From: Methylococcus sp. Mc7
Lineage (GTDB): Bacteria > Pseudomonadota > Gammaproteobacteria > Methylococcales > Methylococcaceae
DNA length: 64,000 nucleotides
Direction: 5' to 3'
Assembly: GCF_019285515.1 (NCBI RefSeq)
Contig: NZ_CP079095.1
Location: 806,001 to 870,000, forward strand
Shown: positions 29,422 to 38,862 of the stretch, piece by piece
How the letters are laid out: every line of letters starts with the position of its first letter
Position numbering within the stretch: the stretch's first letter is position 1
The notes under the pieces: generated by a model
What the model was told of the DNA's origin: nothing
Seen by the model: only the letters and a program-made list of their open reading frames with translations
Databases searched by the model: none
Position numbers and translations under genes: made by a program

Positions 29422-32367
29422 GTGGACATCGTTAGCAACGATCTTGTCGTCGCCAAGGGATTGGAAATTTTCCGGCTGATGAGCTCCGAGCCGCCGGCGG
29501 TATTCGACCGGAGATTCTGGGAAGGGAAGCTCATGCAGGCGGCGATGGAACATCCGGAACTCAAACTCCCGCTGTTCCATTTCATCGACGTGCTGCCCAC
29601 CCTCGCGACGAGCGGGCAGGTGGTGGGGCATCTCAAGGAATATTTCCTGGCCGGGGACACAAGGCTCACGGGGTTCCCGAAGTTCCTGCTTTCCAGTGCC
29701 GGCGCCGTCCTCCCTGCGGGACTGGCCGCCGGCCTCCTGCGGTGGAACGTCCGCCGTCTGGCCGCCGGTTTCATCATCGGCGAAACCCCGGAGGCGGCGC
29801 TGGGGAAGCTGAAAGCCCTCTGGAGCCGGGGCGGCGGCTTCACCGTCGACCTGCTCGGTGAAGCCGCGATTTCCGAAAACGAGGCCGACAGGTACCGGGA
29901 CCGGTACCTCAGGACGATCGACGTCCTGGCGGAGGAACTGCCGGGCTGGCCGGCCCACGACGCCGCGCGGGAACGGTTTTTCCCGCGCCTCAATCTGTCG
30001 ATCAAGCTCAGTTCGCTCTATTCCCGCATCGGTCCGTCGAATTACGAGGACAGCCTGCTGCAGGTCAAGACGAGGCTGCGCCCGATCTGCCGCAAGCTGA
30101 TGCGGGCCGGCGGCCAGGTGTTCATCGACATGGAGACTGTGAGCCTCAAGGAACTCACTTTCGAGGCGTTCACCAGCCTGCTGGAGGAACCGGAGTTCCA
30201 GGAATGGGAGCACGCGGGAATCGCGCTTCAGGCCTATTTGAAGAGCGCGGAGGACGATGTCCGGCGGCTCATCCAGTGGGCAAGACGGCGGGGACGCCGC
30301 ATACATGTCCGCCTGGTCAAAGGGGCCTACTGGGAGTACGAGAGAGCCGTCGCCGCCCAGAAAGGCTGGCCGCTGCCGGTGTTCGAGAGGAAATCGGATA
30401 CCGACGCCAGTTATGAACGGTGCGTCGCGCTCCTGCTGGCCCATCACGCGGACGTCAGCCTGGCGGCGGCCACCCATAACGTGCGCTCGATCGCGTGGAC
30501 GCTGGCGGCGGCCGAAAGGCTGGGCGTGCCGCGGGAGCACTTCGAGTTCCAGGCGCTCTACGGCATGGCCGGTCCGGTCCGACAGGCACTCCAGGTTCTG
30601 GGCTTTCCCGTCCGCGAATACGTGCCGATCGGCGAACTGTTGCCGGGCATGGCCTACCTGGTGCGCCGTCTGCTGGAAAACACTTCGAACGAAAGCTTCC
30701 TGCGCAAGACGTTCGCCGCCGGTTTGGCACCGGAGGTTCTGCTGGCGGATCCTCGGGCCGAGGCCGGCGCGCTCGAGGCCCCGCCCCCGGAAACCAACGC
30801 CTTCGCCAACGAACCGCCGTTGGACTTTTCCAAGCGGGAAAATCGGGAGACGTTCGCGGTAGCGATCCGGGCGGTGCGAGACCAAATGGGCCGGCATGTC
30901 TCCATCGTGTACGGCGGCAAGGAATACCAGACAGCCGAGCGCTTGATCTCGCTGAATCCGGCGGCTCCGAGCGAGGTGGTCTGCACGGCTTCCGCCATCG
31001 ACCGCGACATGGCCGACGGGGCGCTAGCGGCGGCGCGGACGGCCCAGGCGGACTGGGGAAAACGCCCTCCCGCGGAGCGCGCCGAACTCCTTTTCCGGGC
31101 GGCGGCCATCGCCAGGCGAAGACGTTTCGAGCTGGCGGCCTGGGAACTGCTGGAAGTCGGCAAGAACCGGGTGGAGGCCGATGCGGACGTCTGCGAGGCG
31201 ATCGATTTTCTCGAGTATTACGGCCGCCAAATGCTCCGCCTGGGCGCACCGCAGGAGCTGGGCAAGGTTCCCGGTGAGGAGAACCGCTACTGGTACGAAC
31301 CCCGCGGAGTCGGGCTGGTCGTCGCTCCCTGGAACTTTCCCATCGCCATTTCCGTGGGAATGGTCTCCGCCGCCCTCGTCACCGGCAACGCCGTGCTCTA
31401 CAAGCCGTCCAGCCTGTCGCCGATGTCGGGGCGGCTGGTGTACGAGATATTCGCGGCGGCGGGAATACCTGAAGGTGTCCTCAACTTCGTTCCCGGCTCG
31501 GGCTCCGCCGTGGGCGATTACCTGGTGGAACACCCTTCGACCGATTTCATTCTCTTTACCGGCTCGCTCCAGGTGGGCCTGGGAATCGTGGAAAAAGCCG
31601 GCAGGACCGGCCCCGGCCAGACAGGGCCGAAAAAGGTGGTGATAGAGACCGGCGGCAAGAATGCCATCATCGTCGATGCGGACGCAGACCTCGACCAGGC
31701 GGTGCCCGGCGTCATCCAATCCGCCTTCGGGTTCCAGGGACAGAAATGCTCGGCCTGCTCGCGGGTGATCGTGTTGCGGGAGACCTACGATCGCTTCTGC
31801 GAACGCCTGGCCGAGGCGGTGAGGAACCTGCCCGCCGGCAGTCCCGAAGATCCTAAGAATTTCATCGGCCCGGTGGTGGATGGTGGGGCACAGGAAAGAA
31901 TCCTCGAATACATCGAACTCGGGAAACGGGAAGGCCGCGTGCTGGCCCAGGCACCCGTCCCCGCCGATGGATACTACGTGCCTCCCACCGTCTTCGCCGA
32001 TCTGCCGGCGGACTCCAGAGTCCTTCGCGAGGAAATCTTCGGGCCCGTGCTCGCCGTGATCCGGGCCGGGAACATCGGCGAAGCCATCGCTGCCGCCAAT
32101 GCCTCGGCCTATGCCCTGACCGGAGGCCTGTACTCGCGCAGCCCCGGCAACATCGAGAAGACGGCCCGGGATTTCCAGGCCGGCAACCTCTATGTCAACC
32201 GCCCCATCACCGGGGCCCTGGTCGGCCGGCAGCCTTTCGGTGGGTTCAAGATGTCGGGGGTGGGCTCGAAGGCCGGCGGCCCGGATTATCTGCAGCAGTT
32301 CATGGTGCCGAGAACGCTGACCGAAAACACCTTGCGCCGCGGCTTCACGCCCCAGGACGTGTCCTAG
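29422..32367 (+). CDS. putA: Bifunctional proline dehydrogenase / delta-1-pyrroline-5-carboxylate dehydrogenase
   Basis: 981 residues. The N-terminal half is the FAD-dependent proline dehydrogenase barrel (NLSIKLSSLYSRIGP, IHVRLVKGAYWEYE, EFQALYGMAGPVRQ). The C-terminal half is an NAD-dependent aldehyde dehydrogenase with APWNFPIAIS, ETGGKNAIIVDADADL, the catalytic Cys in GFQGQKCSACSR and EEIFGPVLAV. It converts proline to glutamate. It lacks the N-terminal ribbon-helix-helix DNA-binding domain and the C-terminal extension of long PutA proteins, so it is not expected to repress its own promoter. The start is a GTG at 29422. Confidence 0.95.
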   Translation: MDIVSNDLVVAKGLEIFRLMSSEPPAVFDRRFWEGKLMQAAMEHPELKLPLFHFIDVLPTLATSGQVVGHLKEYFLAGDTRLTGFPKFLLSSAGAVLPAGLAAGLLRWNVRRLAAGFIIGETPEAALGKLKALWSRGGGFTVDLLGEAAISENEADRYRDRYLRTIDVLAEELPGWPAHDAARERFFPRLNLSIKLSSLYSRIGPSNYEDSLLQVKTRLRPICRKLMRAGGQVFIDMETVSLKELTFEAFTSLLEEPEFQEWEHAGIALQAYLKSAEDDVRRLIQWARRRGRRIHVRLVKGAYWEYERAVAAQKGWPLPVFERKSDTDASYERCVALLLAHHADVSLAAATHNVRSIAWTLAAAERLGVPREHFEFQALYGMAGPVRQALQVLGFPVREYVPIGELLPGMAYLVRRLLENTSNESFLRKTFAAGLAPEVLLADPRAEAGALEAPPPETNAFANEPPLDFSKRENRETFAVAIRAVRDQMGRHVSIVYGGKEYQTAERLISLNPAAPSEVVCTASAIDRDMADGALAAARTAQADWGKRPPAERAELLFRAAAIARRRRFELAAWELLEVGKNRVEADADVCEAIDFLEYYGRQMLRLGAPQELGKVPGEENRYWYEPRGVGLVVAPWNFPIAISVGMVSAALVTGNAVLYKPSSLSPMSGRLVYEIFAAAGIPEGVLNFVPGSGSAVGDYLVEHPSTDFILFTGSLQVGLGIVEKAGRTGPGQTGPKKVVIETGGKNAIIVDADADLDQAVPGVIQSAFGFQGQKCSACSRVIVLRETYDRFCERLAEAVRNLPAGSPEDPKNFIGPVVDGGAQERILEYIELGKREGRVLAQAPVPADGYYVPPTVFADLPADSRVLREEIFGPVLAVIRAGNIGEAIAAANASAYALTGGLYSRSPGNIEKTARDFQAGNLYVNRPITGALVGRQPFGGFKMSGVGSKAGGPDYLQQFMVPRTLTENTLRRGFTPQDVS

Positions 32368-32446
32368 TGTAACGTCCCAACAAAGCTTTAGTAATAGACG
32401 TTCGGATGGCGGAGAGTCCCGTATGCCGCGCCCGAGCGCCAAAGCT

Positions 32447-32731
32447 TTTGCCGGGAATAGCCCGAAGGGGAGCCGCAGGGACGCGGCTCGGCGATCGAGG
32501 GGAAGGAGGCCCCTTCGATCGCCCCCTGGTAAAAGCCTTGGCACTCGGGGGCTCTCGCGGCAGTCGGGCGGCCTTTTCTTTGGTTACTTTCTTTTGGCCG
32601 CGCAAAAGAAAGTAACCCGCCTTCGGGTGCGGAAACCCGATTCAAAAAAATCTCGTCGCGGTAGCGACTCTTCGCTGATCCTCTCGCTCCTACAAATCGC
32701 CACCGTTCAGAAAGTAAAGAAATGTTGGGGA
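32447..32731. repeat. Dispersed two-module repeat, copy A
   Basis: Contains internal palindromes, such as GGAGCCGCAGGGACGCGGCTC-like arms near 32470-32489 and GATCGAGGGG...CCCCTTCGATC near 32493-32520. It shares both modules with 22690-22934, one of them inverted. Confidence 0.75.
32582..32617. terminator. Perfect 15-bp hairpin downstream of putA
   Basis: GGTTACTTTCTTTTG (582-596) pairs fully with CAAAAGAAAGTAACC (603-617) around a six-base loop. No T-run follows directly; it may end putA transcripts or be part of the mobile repeat. Similar hairpins occur as dispersed repeats in other proteobacteria. Confidence 0.55.
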
Positions 32732-32763
32732 CAGTATATTAGTCCCGGCGAGGTAGCGGGACA

Positions 32764-33123
32764 TCAGAACGCGATGCTCCGGTCGCGTTCCAGCACGGTC
32801 GCGATGTAGTCGGGCATGCCCTTGATCGTCGCCCCGCCGATCAAATCGGCTTCGCCTATCTGGCGTGCCACCGCGCAGGCGCCGCAGACCCAGATCGGGA
32901 TTCCCGCCGCTTGAACGGCGGCCAACAAGTCCTTGAGAGGCATCAGGTTGACGCCGACGACGTGATCGGCGGTTCCTCTGCGGGCCAGCGTGACGGCCTC
33001 GTTCCACAGCCAAAGGACCACGTCATGGCCTTGTTCGTGAGCCGCCTTGGCGGCGGTGAACGGAAGGGTCGCCATCGTCGGATCGTCGGTTCCCCGGCTG
33101 CCGGATATGATCAAAGTCTTCAT
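32764..33123 (-). CDS. DsrE-family protein
   Basis: 119 residues of the DsrE/DsrF-like fold (PF02635). MKTLIISGSRGTDDPTMATLPFTAAKAAHEQGHDVVLWL is the characteristic start, and a Cys pair lies in IWVCGACAVARQIG, where sulfur-carrier members have their active Cys. Proteins of this family take part in sulfur relay or are regulators. It lies 81 bases downstream of an AhpD-like gene on the same strand. Confidence 0.85.
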   Translation of the reverse strand: MKTLIISGSRGTDDPTMATLPFTAAKAAHEQGHDVVLWLWNEAVTLARRGTADHVVGVNLMPLKDLLAAVQAAGIPIWVCGACAVARQIGEADLIGGATIKGMPDYIATVLERDRSIAF

Positions 33124-33204
33124 AGCTCCTCCTGCATCTTGGATAACGTGAATTCAAATTCCGCCGAACGCATCGGGCACGCCCGCCGCCTTACGGCGCC
33201 GGAT

Positions 33205-33531
33205 TCAGTCCTTGCCCTCGCCAAAGACATCCTGAGCCCAGCTCAGCGCGGCGCTGACGGTCGGAAATCCCAGCGTACTGGTCAGCAAGATGATGGCATG
33301 GTTGATTTCCTCGCGCGAGGCGCCCGCTGCCAACGCTCTCCTCACGTGACTGTGAACCGAGCCCTCCGAATGTATCGCGACGGCCGCCGCAAGTTGGATG
33401 AGATGTGCCGTCTTGTCTTCGATGGGTCCTTGCTCCTTCAAGGCCGCCCCCAGCCGCTCCACGGCCGCAATGAAACCCGGGTATTCCTTTTGCAGCAGCA
33501 CATAATTTTTCGGAAGCCTGTCTTTGTTCAT
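33205..33531 (-). CDS. Carboxymuconolactone decarboxylase/AhpD-like protein lacking the Cys pair
   Basis: 108 residues with the all-helical AhpD-like fold: DKTAHLIQLAAAVAIHSEGSVHSHVRRALAAGASREEINHAIILL. In redox-active members the motif is Cys-x-x-Cys-x-x-x-His; here the same positions read SEGSVHSH, so both cysteines are serines, and the protein contains no Cys at all. A peroxidase-type disulfide role is therefore excluded; the His is kept. The ATG at 33531 was chosen over a longer frame. Probably co-transcribed with the DsrE gene. Confidence 0.85.
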   Translation of the reverse strand: MNKDRLPKNYVLLQKEYPGFIAAVERLGAALKEQGPIEDKTAHLIQLAAAVAIHSEGSVHSHVRRALAAGASREEINHAIILLTSTLGFPTVSAALSWAQDVFGEGKD

Positions 33532-33668
33532 AATGGTCTCTCCGTATTGGCTTGCGGACTTTGTTCGGGACGCTTCGGCGCTCCATCCTTCGCCGGCCGG
33601 CACGCCGGTGCCAATACTACGCTCCACTGAAGGAGCCCCCAACCCCGCGGCTGCGAGGACACGACACC

Positions 33669-34748
33669 ATGGGCAAACGCACCGCACTCCACGAAGAACA
33701 CCTGGCGCTGGGAGCCCGGATGACGGAGTTCTCGGGCTGGGAATTGCCGCTCCATTACGGCTCGCAGATCGCCGAACACCACGCCGTGCGCCGGGCCGCC
33801 GGCATGTTCGACGTCTCCCATCTGGGTGTGGTCGACGTCGATGGACTTCAGGCCGCCCCGTTCCTGCGCCGAATCCTCGCCAACGACGTCGCCAGGCTCG
33901 CCGAGCCGGGACGGATGCTCTACGCCTGCATGCTCAACCAGGACGGCGGCATCATCGACGACCTCGTCGCGGGCTTCGTCGACGATCGGCGCTTCCGCCT
34001 CATCCTCAATGCCGGAAGACGGGAAAAAGACCTGAGCTGGCTCCGTCGCCAGGCCACCGCCTTTTCGGCGAACGTCACTCCCCGTGACGATTTGGCCACG
34101 ATAGCCCTCCAAGGCCCGGACTCCCCCCGCATCGCCGACGCCGTGATCGCCACCGGAAGCTCCGGACTGAAACCCTTCACCGCCACGCAGCGAGGCGACC
34201 GCTTCGTCGCCCGTACCGGTTATACCGGCGAGGACGGCTTCGAAATCATCCTAACCCACGCCGAAGCACGCTCGCTGTGGCGCCAGCTCCTGACGGCCGG
34301 CGTCCAGCCCTGCGGACTCGGCGCCCGCGACACCCTCCGGCTGGAAGCCGGCATGCGCCTCTACGGGCAGGACATGGACGAGACCGTCACGCCCCTCGCC
34401 TGCGGCCTCGGCTGGACGGTCGCCTGGGAACCCGCCGAGCGCGATTTCATCGGCCGCGCCGCCCTGGAACGGGAGCGGATCGGGGGTTCGCCTTCGAAAT
34501 TCGTCGGCTTGATCCTGGAGGAAGCGGGAATCCTTCGCAGCGGGCAGAAAGTGATTTTCGAGAATGTCGGCGAGGGCGTCGTGACCAGCGGCGGCTTCTC
34601 CCCCACCCTGCGGCGCTCGATCGGCCTGGCCCGGGTACCCGCGGCGACCGGGCGCGAGTGCCGGGTGGAAATCCGCGGCAGCCTCAAGCGCGCAAAGGTG
34701 GTGAAACCGCGCTTCGTCCACCGCGGCAAATCGCTGATCGATATCTGA
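33669..34748 (+). CDS. gcvT: Aminomethyltransferase (glycine cleavage T protein)
   Basis: Transfers the one-carbon unit from aminomethyl-lipoyl-H protein to tetrahydrofolate; 359 residues, normal length. Motifs: [67 protein letters not shown]. The ATG at 33669 gives [11 protein letters not shown]; the upstream frame is not coding. It heads a gcvT-gcvPA-gcvPB run. Confidence 0.96.
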   Translation: MGKRTALHEEHLALGARMTEFSGWELPLHYGSQIAEHHAVRRAAGMFDVSHLGVVDVDGLQAAPFLRRILANDVARLAEPGRMLYACMLNQDGGIIDDLVAGFVDDRRFRLILNAGRREKDLSWLRRQATAFSANVTPRDDLATIALQGPDSPRIADAVIATGSSGLKPFTATQRGDRFVARTGYTGEDGFEIILTHAEARSLWRQLLTAGVQPCGLGARDTLRLEAGMRLYGQDMDETVTPLACGLGWTVAWEPAERDFIGRAALERERIGGSPSKFVGLILEEAGILRSGQKVIFENVGEGVVTSGGFSPTLRRSIGLARVPAATGRECRVEIRGSLKRAKVVKPRFVHRGKSLIDI

Positions 34749-34843
34749 TAGCATCGCCGCGAGGGGTGCCGGTCGAAAGAGCCCCAAAGACCGGTCATCA
34801 CGCGGGTACGAAACGCCTGCCGAAACAGCGAGGAGACTTCGCC

Positions 34844-36205
34844 ATGCCATTCATCCCCCATACCGACGCGGAAGTCCGCGACATGCTCGCGGCCATCGGC
34901 GCCGGATCGGTCGACGAGCTGTTCGACGAAATCCCGCCGGACCTGTGCTGCGGCGAGCTGAAGGACCTGCCCGAAGCGCTGTCGGAAATGGAGGTCTGCC
35001 GGCTGATGGAGGCGCGCGCGGCCGAGAACCGCAGCACCCTCTGCTTCGCGGGCGCCGGTGCCTACGAGCACTATATTCCGGCGGCGGTGTGGGAGATCGC
35101 CCTGCGGGGCGAGTTTTACAGCGCCTACACGCCTTACCAGGCCGAAGCGAGCCAGGGCAGCCTGCAGGTCTTCTACGAATACCAGTCCATGATGGCCGGC
35201 CTGATGGCCATGGACGTCTCCAATGCCTCGCTCTACGACGGTGCCTCCGCCCTGGGCGAGGCGATCCTGATGGCACTGCGCACGAATCCGGAATCCCGTT
35301 CACGCAAGATACTGCTGCCGCGAAGCCTCAACCCGGTCTACAAGCGGGTCGCCCACACCTTGACCCGCAACCAGCAGGTCGAACTGGTCGATCTGGACTA
35401 CGACCGGGGCCTGGGACGGATCGCCGAAAACGCGCTGGCGGCCTTCGAGGGGGAAGAGTTCGCCGCCGTGGTCATTCCGCAGCCCAACTACTTCGGCGTG
35501 CTCGAAGAGGTGGACATCCTCGCCGACTGGGCCCATCGCCACGGCGCCCGCAGCGTCGCCGTGGTCAACCCGACCGCCATGGCCCTGCTGAAACCGCCGG
35601 GGGAATGGGGCGAGCACGGCGCCGACCTTGCCTGCGGCGAAGGCCAGCCCCTGGGGATTCCGCTTTCCGCCGGGGGCCCTTACTTCGGGTTCCTCTGCAG
35701 CCGCCAGGCCTTCGTCCACCAGCTCCCCGGACGCCTGGTCGGGCGCACCGTCGACGTGGACGGCCGCGAGGGCTTCACCCTCGCGCTGCAACCCCGCGAG
35801 CAGCACATCCGCCGCGGCAAGGCGACCTCCAACATCTGCACCAACCAGGGATTGATGGTGACGGCGGCAACCCTCTATATGGCATTGATGGGCCCCACGG
35901 GGCTGCGCAACGTCGCCGCCGCCTGCCACGCCAACACCTCGGCGCTGCTCGAGCGGCTGACCCGCATCGACGGCGTCGAGCCGGTCTTCCCGGCCCCGTT
36001 CTTCCACGAAGCCGCGATCCGTCTGCCTCGGCCAGCGGACCGTGTGCTGGCCAGCCTGGCCGGGCGAGGGATACTCGGCGGCCATGTTCTTTCGGCCGAT
36101 TATCCCGAACTCGGCGACGCCCTCCTGATTTGCGCCACCGAAACCCGTAGTCCGGAGGATATGGACCGCTATGCAGCCGCGCTGGCGGAGGTACTCAAAT
36201 GCTGA
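34844..36205 (+). CDS. gcvPA: Glycine dehydrogenase (decarboxylating) subunit 1
   Basis: N-terminal half of the split P protein, 453 residues. It starts [19 protein letters not shown] with the conserved [15 protein letters not shown] and [10 protein letters not shown] segments, and [11 protein letters not shown] near the C-terminus. With the second subunit it decarboxylates glycine using PLP. A GAGGAGA ribosome site precedes the ATG at 34844. The stop overlaps gcvPB by seven bases. Confidence 0.96.
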   Translation: MPFIPHTDAEVRDMLAAIGAGSVDELFDEIPPDLCCGELKDLPEALSEMEVCRLMEARAAENRSTLCFAGAGAYEHYIPAAVWEIALRGEFYSAYTPYQAEASQGSLQVFYEYQSMMAGLMAMDVSNASLYDGASALGEAILMALRTNPESRSRKILLPRSLNPVYKRVAHTLTRNQQVELVDLDYDRGLGRIAENALAAFEGEEFAAVVIPQPNYFGVLEEVDILADWAHRHGARSVAVVNPTAMALLKPPGEWGEHGADLACGEGQPLGIPLSAGGPYFGFLCSRQAFVHQLPGRLVGRTVDVDGREGFTLALQPREQHIRRGKATSNICTNQGLMVTAATLYMALMGPTGLRNVAAACHANTSALLERLTRIDGVEPVFPAPFFHEAAIRLPRPADRVLASLAGRGILGGHVLSADYPELGDALLICATETRSPEDMDRYAAALAEVLKC

Positions 36206-37668
36206 TTTTCGACCGCTCCCGCGAAGGCCGCGCCTGCGCCAGCCTGTTTCCGCCAATCCCCGCCGAAGTCCCCCGCCTGCCCGGCCACCTGCTGCGCCAG
36301 ACGCCGCCGCCGTTGCCGGAAGTGACCGAGCTCGACGTCGTGAGGCACTACAGCCGTTTGTCGCAAAAGAATTTCTCCATCGACACCCACTTCTACCCCT
36401 TGGGTTCCTGCACCATGAAATACAACCCCAAGGCGGCGAACCTGCTGGCGCGGCAGCCGGGCTTCGCCTCGGTCCATCCCCTCGGGGTCGAGCGCTTCGG
36501 CCAGGGTACCCTGAGCTGCCTTTACGAGTTGCAGGAATATCTGAAAACGCTCACCGGCATGGCGGCCATCAGCCTGAGTCCCGCCGCCGGCGCCCAGGGC
36601 GAATTCTGCGGCGTCGCCATGATCCGCGCCTACCATGACGCCCGCAACGACCACGAGCGCAACGAAATCCTGGTCCCCGATGCGGCCCACGGCACCAATC
36701 CCGCCTCGGCCGCCATGTGCGGCTACCTGGTCCGGGAAATCCCCACCAACCCGGACGGCGACGTCGATCTGGATGCGCTGAAGCGGGCGCTGGGACCGAA
36801 GACCGCCGGCATCATGCTCACCAACCCCTCGACCCTGGGCGTGTTCGAACGCCGCATCCCCGAGATCGCCGCGCTGGTCCACGAGGCGGGCGGCCTGCTC
36901 TATTACGACGGCGCCAACCTCAACGCCATCCTCGGAAAGGCCCTCCCCGGCGACATGGGTTTCGACGTCATCCACCTGAACCTGCACAAGACCTTCTCGA
37001 CCCCGCACGGCGGCGGCGGCCCCGGTGCCGGGCCGGTCGGCGTCAACGCCAGGCTGCAGCCCTTCCTGCCGCTGCCCATGGTGGCGAGAAACGGGAACGG
37101 CTACCGCTGGCTCGCCGAAGGCGACTGCCCCCAAAGCATCGGCCGCCTCTCCGCCTTCGCCGGCAACGTCGGCGTGCTGCTGCGGGCTTATGTCTACATC
37201 CGCCTGCTTGGGTATCCAGGCCTGCGGCGAGTGGCCGAATACGCCACCCTCAACGCCAACTATTTGCAGAAGAAACTGGCGGAGGCCGGATTCGACACCG
37301 CTTTTCCGGCCCGCCGCGCCGCCCACGAATTCATCCTCAGCGTGCAGCGGCAGAAGAAGGCGCATCAGGTCACCGCCCTGGATTTCGCCAAGCGGCTGCT
37401 CGACTACGGCTTCCATGCGCCGACCGTCTATTTTCCGCTGCTGATTCCCGAGTGCCTGATGATCGAACCCACGGAAACCGAGAACAAGGAGACCCTGGAC
37501 GCATTCGTCGACGCCATGGCCGCGATTTTGAAGGAAGCCGCGGAGGACCCGGACAAGCTCAAACAGGCGCCCCGCCACACCCCCATCCGCCGGCTGGATG
37601 AAGTGCGCGCCGCCCGCCATCCGGATCTGGCCTGGAAACCGGCGTCGCCGGATGCGCTTCAGCGCTGA
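36199..37668 (+). CDS. gcvPB: Glycine dehydrogenase (decarboxylating) subunit 2
   Basis: C-terminal half of the split P protein, 489 residues. The PLP lysine is in [18 protein letters not shown] (about residue 264), preceded by [10 protein letters not shown] and [39 protein letters not shown] near the N-terminus is read as [20 protein letters not shown] here, the family signature. The H protein gene normally found with T and P is not present in this window. Confidence 0.96.
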   Translation: MLIFDRSREGRACASLFPPIPAEVPRLPGHLLRQTPPPLPEVTELDVVRHYSRLSQKNFSIDTHFYPLGSCTMKYNPKAANLLARQPGFASVHPLGVERFGQGTLSCLYELQEYLKTLTGMAAISLSPAAGAQGEFCGVAMIRAYHDARNDHERNEILVPDAAHGTNPASAAMCGYLVREIPTNPDGDVDLDALKRALGPKTAGIMLTNPSTLGVFERRIPEIAALVHEAGGLLYYDGANLNAILGKALPGDMGFDVIHLNLHKTFSTPHGGGGPGAGPVGVNARLQPFLPLPMVARNGNGYRWLAEGDCPQSIGRLSAFAGNVGVLLRAYVYIRLLGYPGLRRVAEYATLNANYLQKKLAEAGFDTAFPARRAAHEFILSVQRQKKAHQVTALDFAKRLLDYGFHAPTVYFPLLIPECLMIEPTETENKETLDAFVDAMAAILKEAAEDPDKLKQAPRHTPIRRLDEVRAARHPDLAWKPASPDALQR

Positions 37669-37689
37669 CTTCGAAACGCACCAGCGAAA

Positions 37690-37718
37690 AGCCCTTCCGC
37701 CTCACGGCCGGAAGGGCT
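37690..37718. terminator. Bidirectional terminator between gcvPB and the DUF1775-like gene
   Basis: AGCCCTTCCG (690-699) pairs with CGGAAGGGCT (709-718). Read on the minus strand the stem is followed by TTTTC, on the plus strand by CTTC, so it suits both convergent genes, best the minus one. Confidence 0.8.
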
Positions 37719-37744
37719 CTTCAGCCAGAACGGGCGGAGCGCGA

Positions 37745-38488
37745 TCAGCGATACATGAACTGATCGATGTCGCTGGAAGACGGGTAGAAGTACCAGGTTT
37801 CCGGCGACGTGCAGCCGTCCGGCAACGGGTTGCTGGCCGTATCGCGCACCACGGTCACGGAGGGGGAGGCGCCGTTGGCATCGCCCAAGGTAGAGACGGG
37901 GAAGCTCGGGGTCCCCTCCAGCAGCCAGGCTTCCACCTTGTTCTTGCTGCAGTACTGGACTGTAGGCATGTAATACACCGCCTGGTTGACACAGGCGTCG
38001 GCGGGGAAGAGCTTCGTCTGCCAGCCGGCCTTGGCACGGAACGGGAAGCCGGCGTACTGGGTGCCGGGAAGGTTGCCTTTCTTCCATACCATCGCCCGCA
38101 CACCTTCCCCGCTCGGATGAATGGGGCCGTTACGGGTTTCGACCTTGCCGAACCCGGCGGTCATCGAGGGAAGCGCGGTACCCCAGTCCCACATCATGGC
38201 GTTCTCGATGACCTGGACGGGCTGACCCGAAACCGGCTTGGCGATGCGGTTCAGGGTGTGCCCCTGCGGCGGCATCACAACAACCTCGACGACCGGGAAG
38301 TGCTTTTCGCCTTCGCTGCAGTCGTGAGGAATGATCGCCGTCGGATAGACGGTCTTGCCTTCGATGTACTTCACCGACGAACCGTCCGGGAAAGCCTGGA
38401 AACCGGCGTGGCCGTGGGCCTGGCCGGCGCTCAGTGCGATTCCCGCGCTCAGCAGGGACAATGACAGAAATTTGTTCGTATTGGACAT
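37745..38488 (-). CDS. Secreted DUF1775/YcnI-like protein, candidate periplasmic copper binder
   Basis: 247 residues. MSNTNKFLSLSLLSAGIALSAGQAHGHAGFQ is a Sec signal peptide; cleavage after AHG or QAHG would leave a His at or near the mature N-terminus. The body contains HFPVVEVVVMPPQGHTL, VRAMVWKKGNLPGTQYAGFPFRAK, and YYMPTVQYCSKNKVEAWLLEGTPSFP, an order resembling YcnI (VTW-GG-LP-x-F-F and Q-Y-W segments). YcnI uses an N-terminal His, a Glu and a Trp to bind copper. The match is by pattern only. A GAGAG ribosome site precedes the ATG at 38488. Confidence 0.5.
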   Translation of the reverse strand: MSNTNKFLSLSLLSAGIALSAGQAHGHAGFQAFPDGSSVKYIEGKTVYPTAIIPHDCSEGEKHFPVVEVVVMPPQGHTLNRIAKPVSGQPVQVIENAMMWDWGTALPSMTAGFGKVETRNGPIHPSGEGVRAMVWKKGNLPGTQYAGFPFRAKAGWQTKLFPADACVNQAVYYMPTVQYCSKNKVEAWLLEGTPSFPVSTLGDANGASPSVTVVRDTASNPLPDGCTSPETWYFYPSSSDIDQFMYR

Positions 38489-38862
38489 TGTTATCTCTCT
38501 CAACTATGCGTTCTCAAAAGGGCGAAGCCCACTGAATGAGACACTAAGCGTGCCACAGCCCACCATATTGCAACCACATGATAAAACGACACATCCCTAT
38601 TACCGGCCATCACGGAGTGCGGCATTTCGCTCACTTTGTGAGTCATTACACTCACTCCTCAGTGTGAATTCACTCACCATGCCAAGGCTTTTCACCTAGC
38701 CCGCGAGCCGCGGTGTCACTTGCGCTTCCCATGGCCCGGCACTATCTTGGCGATTCGCCGGTTCCGCGTCGCAACCGTTCGACCGTCCCCACTCTGTTAA
38801 TATCCCCGCGAACGGAAATATCGCCCGCCCATGGGCATCCTCGCCTCCCACAACGAAACCGT
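38489..38862. other. Divergent intergenic region with phased repeats
   Basis: 374 bases between two divergent genes. I see no gene. It is AT-richer than its flanks and holds the phased CTCAC boxes at 38630-38677, so it probably carries promoters and an operator for one or both genes. Confidence 0.6.
38630..38677. promoter_or_regulatory. Phased CTCAC/GTGAG boxes, candidate operator
   Basis: CTCAC occurs at 38630, 38651 and 38673, spaced 21 and 22 bases (two helical turns). Inverted GTGAG at 38638 forms CTCAC-TTT-GTGAG (38630-38642) and GTGAGT-n6-ACTCAC (38638-38655). GTGAATTCAC at 38664-38673 is a perfect palindrome. The arrangement resembles a cooperative binding site for a dimeric regulator. 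Confidence 0.5.

Larger units (their letters stand above)
32368..32763. other. Gene-free stretch filled by dispersed repeat copy A
   Basis: No gene is seen. The 396 bases after putA consist of the two-module repeat (32447-32525 and 32627-32731) and a strong hairpin at 32582-32617 between them. Confidence 0.65.
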
